Source: Euryarchaeota archaeon UBA549 (GTDB lineage: Archaea > Thermoplasmatota > Poseidoniia > Poseidoniales > Poseidoniaceae). Taken from it: a stretch of 10,976 nt of DNA. Location of the stretch: contig DAGF01000001.1 of NCBI GenBank assembly GCA_002495645.1, positions 1-10,976 of the forward strand, given 5' to 3'. The notes below the pieces were generated by a model. The model worked only from the letters and a program-made list of their open reading frames with translations. It ran no database searches and was not told the DNA's origin. Positions 1 through 8,400 of the stretch are shown piece by piece. A program made the position numbers and the translations under genes. The first letter of the stretch is position 1. Every line of letters starts with the position of its first letter.

Positions 1-1
1 A

Positions 2-1564
2 GGTCCCAAGCGACCCCAAGACCGCGTCGACCTTGACAAGATGAAGTCGCACTTCATTGAGAGTCTGACCCATGAGGTGGGGCATCAAGGCCACGGATTG
101 GCAAAAGAGGACCTGTCCAAGAGCGCCATCGTCGAGATGAACGGCGAGATGTTTGACCTCAACCATGGCGATGTTGTCATCGCCGCCATCACCTCGTGCA
201 CCAACACCTCCAATCCCGGCGTCATGATGGCGGCCGGTTTGGTCGCTCGCAAAGCCCGTCAGCGAGGACTGTCGGTCAAGCCTTGGGTGCGCACCTCACT
301 CGCTCCGGGCAGTCGTGTGGTCACCGAATACTACGAAGCGACCGGTTTGCAAGACGACCTGAACGCCATGGGCTTCCACACGGTTGGCTACGGTTGCACC
401 ACGTGCATCGGAAACTCCGGGCCACTGGATGACCCCATCGAGGCGGCCATTGACGAAGCGGGTCTCATCGTGGGGTCTGTTCTTTCCGGAAATCGCAACT
501 TCGAAGGGCGTGTTCACGGGAAGGTCAAGGCCTCCTATCTTGCAAGTCCTCCCCTCGTGGTGGCCTACGCCATTGCGGGTAACTTGGACGTGGATTTGAC
601 CACCGAACCCATCGGGCACGACTCGGATGGACAACCGGTTATGCTGTCTGAAATTTGGCCGAGCGAAGATGAGGTTAACGAGGCGATGAAGGTCATCACA
701 CCCGAGATGTTCCGACAGCGCTACGCCGACGCCATGAACGAACCCCGGTGGAACAGCATTCCTGCCGAACCCTCTCCGCTTTACCCGTGGGACGATGCGT
801 CGACGTACATCCGACTTCCCACCTTCTTCAGCGGGCTTTCAGCCACGCCTGAACCCATCACGCCGATTGAGGGCGCCAAGGTATTGTTGAAGCTCGGCGA
901 TTCCATCACCACCGACCACATCTCGCCTGCTGGGTCCTTCCCAGCGAGCGGGCCTGCGGGCCAGTGGTTGGTTGAGCGGAACGTGAAGCAGGACGATTTC
1001 AATTCCTTTGGAAGCCGTCGTGGAAACCACGAAATCATGATGCGTGGCACGTTTGCGAACGTTCGTATTCGCAATCAAATGGCGCCCGGGACGGAGGGCG
1101 GTTATGCGCTGAACCACGAAACGGGCGAGGTCATGTCGGTGTACGATGCGGCCCAAATCGCAGCGCCGAAGGTCGTTCTCGCCGGCAGCCAGTACGGTAC
1201 GGGTTCCTCTCGGGACTGGGCGGCCAAAGGCACCTATCTTCTTGGCGTCAAGGCTGTGATGGCGACCTCATTTGAACGCATTCACCGCTCCAACCTCGTC
1301 GGCATGGGTGTACTGCCGCTGACATTCAAGGAAGGCGAGTCTCATGCATCGCTCGGCTTGACGGGTGAGGAGAGTTTCACCATCCCGCTGACGGACGATG
1401 TCCAGCCGCTCCAGTGGCTGACCGTCCATGTCGCTCATCCCGATGGAAACGCATCCTCTTTTGAGGCACAGGTGCGTCTTGATACACCTGTTGAGGTGGA
1501 GTATTACCGCAACGGCGGCATCCTTCACACCGTCTTGCGAGAGATGGCGCAATCCACCGCATGA
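2..1564 (+). CDS. acnA: Aconitate hydratase, C-terminal part (5' end outside window)
   Basis: Aconitase interconverts citrate and isocitrate through cis-aconitate in the TCA cycle, using a cytosolic [4Fe-4S] enzyme. The reading frame is open from the left edge, and its first codons give the family motif GPKRPQDRV, so the gene starts upstream of the window and the Met at 41 is internal. The 520 residues seen are a bit over half of the usual 890-930. All three cluster cysteines are present: C66 in the AITSCTNTSNP motif, and C132 and C135 in GYGCTTCIGNSG. The C-terminal swivelling domain carries GDSITTDHISPAGSF (from residue 299), SRRGNHE (338-344) and the active-site loop GSQYGTGSSRDW (395-406, with S402, S403 and R404). 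The long AcnA/IRP1 type fits better than AcnB or isopropylmalate isomerase, because both domains lie in one chain in AcnA order. No frameshift or missing key residue is visible. The next gene starts 41 bp downstream on the same strand. Confidence 0.96.
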   Translation, partial: GPKRPQDRVDLDKMKSHFIESLTHEVGHQGHGLAKEDLSKSAIVEMNGEMFDLNHGDVVIAAITSCTNTSNPGVMMAAGLVARKARQRGLSVKPWVRTSLAPGSRVVTEYYEATGLQDDLNAMGFHTVGYGCTTCIGNSGPLDDPIEAAIDEAGLIVGSVLSGNRNFEGRVHGKVKASYLASPPLVVAYAIAGNLDVDLTTEPIGHDSDGQPVMLSEIWPSEDEVNEAMKVITPEMFRQRYADAMNEPRWNSIPAEPSPLYPWDDASTYIRLPTFFSGLSATPEPITPIEGAKVLLKLGDSITTDHISPAGSFPASGPAGQWLVERNVKQDDFNSFGSRRGNHEIMMRGTFANVRIRNQMAPGTEGGYALNHETGEVMSVYDAAQIAAPKVVLAGSQYGTGSSRDWAAKGTYLLGVKAVMATSFERIHRSNLVGMGVLPLTFKEGESHASLGLTGEESFTIPLTDDVQPLQWLTVHVAHPDGNASSFEAQVRLDTPVEVEYYRNGGILHTVLREMAQSTA

Positions 1565-1594
1565 ATCCAGCAGGTTGAAAATCAGACGACCCGC

Positions 1595-1598
1595 AGGT
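1595..1598 (+). promoter_or_regulatory. Weak Shine-Dalgarno (AGGT) for the 1606 gene
   Basis: AGGT lies 7 nt before ATG 1606. It is short, but well placed to choose this ATG over the adjoining TTG at 1603. It supports translation from an internal position of a transcript shared with aconitase. Confidence 0.4.
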
Positions 1599-1605
1599 CT
1601 GTTTG

Positions 1606-2283
1606 ATGCGTCAACTTCGAGGCAACGTCCGCTACCGTTTCCGGTCGGATGACCACGATCTCAACATCGTCATCGAAGGCGAGGCGGGTTGGGTGCAGCA
1701 ATATGTCGAGGAATTGGGGCTTGTCGGTGTGGGCTGGACCATGCCCACCGCAACCGAGGTCCAAGCCACCAACTTGTCAAGCGTGAGCGTCGAGCGTCAA
1801 AAAGCAGGCATCAACATCGAAATGGAAGATGCGCCTGAATCCACTCGGCCGGCCGACATGGGTCCAGAACCCGACCCAAGTCGTATCCCCGTCGTTCGTC
1901 GCCCCATCGGCGAGTTGAACCTCCGAGAGAAATTGGACCAGGCGGGGCTCGCGGCTGCCGAACGACCAGACATCATTGAGTTGATGGATATTCTCGAGGA
2001 CATGGATCCGCCCCAACCAGTCCAAGGCGCCACGAGCGTGGACCCCATGGCGGAAGCATGGTTGCGTGAACTGCTCCAGTTGGTAGTCCGAGACCACGGC
2101 ATCACAGGTTTGCGAACCGAGGACATCGAAGAGATTGCCAGCAGCAAGTTGGGTGGCCGTGAGGGCACGGCACTCGAGGTGTGGCTGGATTCGTTGTTTT
2201 CCGCCGGAAAATTGGTGAAAATCCACGGCGGAGACTCCACGGGGTGGGGTCCTTCTCCGAAGTGGCTTGCAGGGCGATTTTAG
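1606..2283 (+). CDS. Hypothetical acidic protein, possible C-terminal winged-helix-like domain
   Basis: I do not recognise this 225-residue protein. It has no signal peptide, membrane helix or cysteine cluster, so it is probably cytoplasmic. Three parts can be seen. Residues 1-60 form an alternating strand/helix unit (RYRFRSDDHDLNIVIEGE, then helix WVQQYVEELGL). Residues 65-100 are a Pro/Glu/Asp-rich linker. Residues 100-225 are mostly helical and end in a helix, strand, turn, strand pattern (WLDSLFSAGKLVKI, then GWGPSPKWLAGRF) like the last helix and wing of a winged-helix fold; that reading is only inference. I chose ATG 1606 over TTG 1603 because AGGT at 1595-1598 sits 7 nt upstream of the ATG. 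The gene follows aconitase by 41 bp and probably shares its transcript. Codon use looks like that of its neighbours. Confidence 0.82.
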   Translation: MRQLRGNVRYRFRSDDHDLNIVIEGEAGWVQQYVEELGLVGVGWTMPTATEVQATNLSSVSVERQKAGINIEMEDAPESTRPADMGPEPDPSRIPVVRRPIGELNLREKLDQAGLAAAERPDIIELMDILEDMDPPQPVQGATSVDPMAEAWLRELLQLVVRDHGITGLRTEDIEEIASSKLGGREGTALEVWLDSLFSAGKLVKIHGGDSTGWGPSPKWLAGRF

Positions 2284-2289
2284 GCGTTG

Positions 2290-2305
2290 AATTCCAGTCG
2301 GAATT
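2290..2305 (+). terminator. Possible hairpin after the 1606-2283 gene
   Basis: AATTCC (2290-2295), loop AGTC and GGAATT (2300-2305) form a perfect 6-bp stem starting 7 nt after the TAG stop. Short A runs follow, and a TTTT lies at 2327-2330. Archaeal termination relies mainly on T tracts, so the T run may matter more than the stem. The position between two transcription units fits, but the stem is AT-rich and weak. Confidence 0.3.
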
Positions 2306-2383
2306 TGCGGGAGAAAAACCGGGAAATTTTGAACAAAAACGAGGGCTTGCGCCTCTGCTGTTTGGGAACTTAAGTGCAAAGGC

Positions 2384-2390
2384 ATTATAT
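2384..2390 (+). promoter_or_regulatory. TATA-like box for the giant surface-protein gene
   Basis: ATTATAT at 2384-2390 is the best TATA-like element in the 131-bp gap. Its centre is about 28-31 bp upstream of the candidate starts GTG 2415 and ATG 2418. Archaeal transcription normally begins 25-27 bp past the TATA centre, so the transcript would start at or within a few bases of the start codon and be leaderless or nearly so. This agrees with the absence of a purine-rich Shine-Dalgarno before the start (the sequence there is CGCGCTAACAA). No clear BRE was identified. The rest of the gap (2306-2383) holds A-rich runs and an imperfect GAGG/CCTC dyad (2341-2355), with no other recognised element. 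Confidence 0.5.
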
Positions 2391-2414
2391 CCGAACAGGC
2401 CATCGCGCTAACAA

Positions 2415-5400
2415 GTGATGTCCATGCTAACCCAGAACGACCTCTCTAAGGCCCGAATCCGAAGTATCTTCTTGACCCTGTTGATGGTTCTCAGCACCAC
2501 CGCCGCCCTTGCCACCACGGCCAGCGCATCGGTGGCACGCTCCTACACAACAAACCGTGATCCTACGGACCTCGCCATTGGTGATTTCGATTGCGATGGG
2601 CACAACGACCTTGCTGTGGCAACCGACGGTACGCACACCATGACGATTCTCTACAACGACGGCAATGGAAACTTCAACGAGCGACAGGACATCTGGGTCG
2701 CCGGAAACCAAAGCCGAAACGCAGACTGGGATGAATTTGCCAACGTTGAGCAGGTGGAAGTGGGTGAATTCACCGGCGACAGCGCCATTGACATCGTGAT
2801 TTACCAGAAGAACAACCCGTTCAAGACCAACGACCAGGGTGCTCCAGCTGGTGAACCTGGCAACGTCACCATCATCGAAAACGATGGTTGCGGCAACCGC
2901 GACTGGACCATCGGTCAGCGCTACACGCACTTTTGGGTGTGGGACATGAAGGTCGGCGACGCTGACCAAGACGGCAACGACGACATCTTCGTCCTTGAAT
3001 TGGAAGAAGACCTGTCCCGCCAGAACATCGTGACCTACCGCAGCCCTATCACGTCGACAACCCAAGGCTCGCCAACCTTCTTGGGCACCTCAACACAGCA
3101 CATCTACCAGACGTTTGAAGTCGGTGATTACGGTGAAACGCAAACCGTGGGCCTCGGCGGTTCATGCACTGACGATGATATTTTCTTGCTACGCGGCTAC
3201 GGTGTTGACTACACCAGCGGTCAAACGACCAATCCCGGAAACATCGACAACGTTACTATCGTGGAGTATTCCTGCACTGGTGTTGCAAGCACCCCTGGTT
3301 CCTACCCTGCCGACATCACGTCAACCAACCCAACGGTGCTCCAATTTGGCCACGTTGGTTCGAGGGACTTGGCCATTGCCGATGTTGGTGGCAATGGATA
3401 CATTGACACCATCGCTACGATGGAGAACGGTGCAGAGAATGTCTCGTACAAGTCCGCTTCTGCTCAAGGTAACTTCGGAACCACTCCCACCTCTTCTCAA
3501 ACCGCTTACTATGGACCGTATATTTCCTGGAATATCGGCGTTTATGATTTGAACGGCGATGGCGAAGCCGACTTTGTGAACCCCACCCTTGCCTACCAAG
3601 AAAACACCACGGATTCAGCTGGTGGTAGCGAATCCTCGTTCATTCTCACCTATCCTTCAACCATTCAAGTGACGCTTTCAGACGGGAACGGTGGCCATGT
3701 GAGCCCACTCTCCTACCCGGCAAGCCGCCGTCCAGCGACGGTGGCCGTTGGAGAACTCGCCGGCGGCGTCAATTCAGCCATTGACATCGCCGTCGGACAC
3801 GGCGATATTGGCTTGTCAAATTGGAGAGATAACCTTGGCTGGGCTGGCCAGTACGACACCATCACGGTCATTGAGATGGACAACAAAGACATGGCAGTGA
3901 CCGACTTGGATATTTCGCCAACTGACCGGTATTTCGGATTTGTAGGCGAAGGAACCCGAGACATCAACGTCACGGTCACCAACACCGGTATGGACATTCT
4001 CAACGGCCAATCGGCTGACCTTGACTTGGTGTTGCAGGTGGTTGACGAAGCGAACTCAACCAACACCACCGTTTACGCCAACGACTGGGACAGCCCCGAA
4101 GTGAAGCCCGGTTGCGCATCTGGTTGTACGTGGACGTTTGAGGAATACATCGACGGTGCGACAAATTGGCATTTGGAAACCAACCATTCTGTTGGTGCTG
4201 GTGAAACCGCTGAGAACCTTTCTGCGAATTATCAAAACCCAACTGATTTCATGTGGGCTGGAAACATGAGGACGAATTCCTCTGGTGATGAGTGGAGTGG
4301 ATACGGAAAGAACTGGGACGACGCCATGGTGCTGAACGATGTGGACTTGACCGGTGCTGACCGCGCCTTCATGAGCGTCGAACTCTTCCGTTCCCTCGGC
4401 TATGGCGCCCTTGGACAAGTGGCCACGACCACCACAGGTGGCCAAGTCTTCGTTCCTGGTGACATCTGGGATGATCTTGCACTCATTGAAGTCTACAGCG
4501 AAGATTCCGGCTGGAATCTTGTTGCTTGTCCTGGCGACGCCGCAGTTGCAGGCGCTTGCGCCTCGGGTGGCAGCATGTGGGGTGGTTTCGACAACGACCG
4601 AGTCACCAAGCAACTCTTTGGCTACTACCCAGAAAGCCGCACATCCGGCCTCTTTTATTCGGGCACCCACTATGGTTGGGACAATTTTACCGAAGAAGGC
4701 TTGGGCGTGTTTGACCTCTCACCTTGGGCAAACGAGACCGTTGACATCCGATTCCGATTCAGGACGGGCTTTGAAGGGTCAACTGCTGACGATAACGAGA
4801 GCCGTTGGTCCGGCCTTGATGGTTTTGCTGTTGACAACCTCACCATTTGGAAGCAAAACACCGCCTTCCTGCCCAACCCACAAACGCAATCAACGACCAT
4901 CGGTCCGTTCACCAACCTCGAACCAGGACAAGATTTCACCGGGTCAATCCAAGCGAACCTCCTCAACGATACGACCTATCGTATTTCTGCCAAACTGTCG
5001 AGCAACAGTTGGGACGAGCAGGCCGTTAACGACGATATTATCGCCTACGTGACGCCGTTAAATCTCTATGACCCCATGGTTGAATCCATCGATTTCTTCA
5101 AACCCGGCAGCTTGTATGCACAAGGTGTGTACGACATCGCAGCCATCACCAACAACTATGGAAACACCGAGGTGGACTTTGATATTGAGGCCACGGTTTA
5201 CTCTGCAACACCCTCCGATGTGTACTGTGGAAGCCCGACCCTCGCCGTTTGTGTGGAATCCTTTGAAGGCGGTGCAGCGGGCATACGATACACCGAGCGT
5301 GGCGATGATGGCCAAGCGCCGAAAGGAAAGGTCTACGATGATAACGCCTGCAGTACACCAATTTTCAGAAGCAACGCCTACTGGTTCGGTCACCCTTGTG

Positions 5401-8400
5401 AGACCTCGACCAAGGGGTACGAGGATGCTTGGGTGAACCAAACACTCGTCATTCCAAACATCGATTTGACGAGCATGAGTGGCGACTTCGTTTCACTCAA
5501 CTTCGAGTACTATGCTGATACGTTCTTCCAGACAAGCCCAACCGGAGAAAATGATCCATCGGATTATGTTTCCTTGGAACTTGAATACACCAAAGGCCAA
5601 ACCAATTATTCAGCTCTTGTTGTTGCTCAATGGAATGATTACAATGAAGACGATAGTTGCCGTGTTGATGAAAATGGTGATGGTGTGACGAACAGCACCG
5701 AGCCCTTTGATTTCACAGAACTCGTTCCGATTGGCGACCCCATTAATGACGACGGCGACAGGCTGAATGTGTTTTACAACACCGATGACCTTGTGAAAAC
5801 CACCAGCATTGACTTGACCCATCTCTATGTCCAGAATCGTACCTCGCTGGACTCATCCCAGTGGCGATTTGAGTGCATTACGCTCAAGGGATCCACTGCG
5901 AATATCCTCTTTGAGTTCCAGTCCAACGATGATGGAAGGAACGGCCAGAACGACGGTTTCAAGGGCGTTGGGTTCAACAACATCTCACTCCAAGAATACA
6001 CCTTCTTGGAAGTTGCCAGCTACACCACCACCCGAACCAATGTTGACGGCGGAGACTCCGGAGCGACGACGATCGCAAGCCACGAATTTGAAACTGGCGT
6101 GTATCGACTGGACGTTCGGAGCGTCTTTGATAACACGACGGTCGGTACGGCTTGGGAGGGCGCCAATGAACTTTCAGAAGCCAACAATGTTGAGCGTGTG
6201 ATCTTCAACGTTGAGGCCGTGGATGTCTCCATTGGAAGCCCCAACACCCTGAAGTGCATGGACGACCAAACGTTGGCCTGTGTACTCCCAATCGACGAAG
6301 CACTTGACCACTCATGGGATTACTCCGCAGTCAACGGCGTTCTCGCAGGAAGTTACATCTTCAACATGGACATCCACGATATGGCTGACGGTTCACTGGT
6401 CTACCAAGAGTCCCTTTCCGCACGAACACTGCAGAGCGCGCAACGAACCAACTTCAGTTTCACCCCATGGGAAGGTAACTCCGATGGACAACAATGGGTT
6501 GATGGCGCGACGTACAACATCTCTGTGTACGCCACCCTAGCCGATGGCAGCGAAACGGGCAACACACGCTTCTTCCACGCAACATTCGCCGAGAATATCG
6601 ATGTGGCCATCCTCTCCGACACCTCGATCCGAACCAGCATCATCAAGGAAGACCTTGCCATCCTCGGTATGACCTACACCCAATACGAGGTCAACGATTT
6701 CGACACTTACTTTGACAGCGGCTGGTTCACCCACTACAACAAGATCATCTTGCCGTGGCAGGACCAGTTGGCTGCGAAAGACTCCCAATTTGGCGGCGGC
6801 GGGTACTACGAAGAAATCGGTGAACCGAACCGAGTCGTCATTCTGAAAGAATTCATGTCCTCGGGCAAGACCGTTCAGGTTCACTTGGCGCCGTACGGTT
6901 CCCAAATCTACGGTGACGGCACGACCGCTCGCCTTCCGTTTGGTTTGAAAATCAACGCTTTCTCCGAAGAAGACGATTTCATCACCTTTAGCACGATGGA
7001 CCTCGCTGACCCATATCATCCCCTGATGGACAACATCGATGTTAACGCCTTCCAGGGCTTCGATGCCAATTCTGTTGTCGCTGAATCGGTCTTGAGCACC
7101 AATTCGGTGAGCACCACCGAAGTGCCAACGGTTTGCGGTGGCGGCTACATGGAAAACGGCGGTGAATTCCAGCGAATTATTCGTTCACAGGATAACATCC
7201 AGGACACCGTTCTCGGAATTTGCAACTATCTTGATGGTGGCCTCATCATCTCCACCATTGACGTAGCGACCCATTCCGAGCGTGCGGACAGCAGCACCTT
7301 CCCGCTACTTGGTAACCTCTTGAAGTTCAATGCCAGTGGTTATCCCGACCCCGATATCGGTGTCCAGGGCGCTGGTCTTGAAATCACCATCAACGATGAG
7401 GTGCCAAAGAGAGACCCCAGTACATCACCTAAGTATGCCACACATTACATGAAGAGCGGTGCAACCGTGAACTTTGGTTACGAAACGACCAGCACCGAAT
7501 CACTTGTGGCCGACTGGATCATTGACGGGCCGACCAATTGGGATGAAAGCACCCTTGCCAGCGGCGTCACCGGGCACACGACCGGTGCAACCCCGAGCAT
7601 GACCTTCTGTAAGGCTGACCTCGCTTCTCAGACGGGATGCGCTCAAGGTGAGCAGTGGCACATTACGCTGATGTTGCACGACGAGGATGGCCACGCTCGA
7701 GTCATCGATGTGACCGTTGAAACCAACGATATCAAAGCCGATGAATTCCGGCCAGAGGCTGATGCCGTCATTGACATGCGGCAGGAATACGAGGAGAATG
7801 TTGAGTTCATCGAAACCAAGACGGTTTCCAACCAAGAGTGGGACGTCCACCGCCTCATCCTCCAAGGCGAAGGCGATGATGCTGAGTTGATTATTCACTT
7901 TGATGCCAGCAACTCAAGTGACTTGGATGCGCTCGAAGGCAACGGTATCGAGACCTACGAGTGGAAGGTTCTGTTTGATGCACCTTACGGTGATGATTCC
8001 TTCGACGTTGACGGCCATACCTTCACGACAACGGCTGCCAGCGGTGGAATGTGGTCGTACAAATTCAAGAACGTCACCGTGGACTCCACCGGCACCACAG
8101 AGAACCAAATTCGTATCGAGTTGGTCGTCATCGACAAAGCGGGCGAAATTTCTGAGAAGCACCGAATGTACTTCGTCGTTGTACCAGAAGGCTTTGGTGA
8201 TGCAGAACCCGCCATCCAATGGGATAACGTTCAATTAAACGACACCCAGTTCAAGGATGATGAGTTGACCATCTCCGGAAGCGTGCTTTCCGGTGCAGAA
8301 ACAGGCGATGTGTACGTTGAAGCTGCTTTCTTCGAAGAAAATTTCTCGGCTTCCTCGGTGATGAAGTACAACATGAGTGTTCTGCAACTTTGGGGCAAGA

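Noticed and set aside
2341..2355. GAGG/CCTC dyad in the promoter region as an operator
   Set aside because: Only four base pairs with a seven-base loop; too weak to call a regulator site.
6594..7332. Active glutaminase or protease in the giant protein
   Set aside because: No cysteine at the elbow position and no complete catalytic triad could be read from the sequence.
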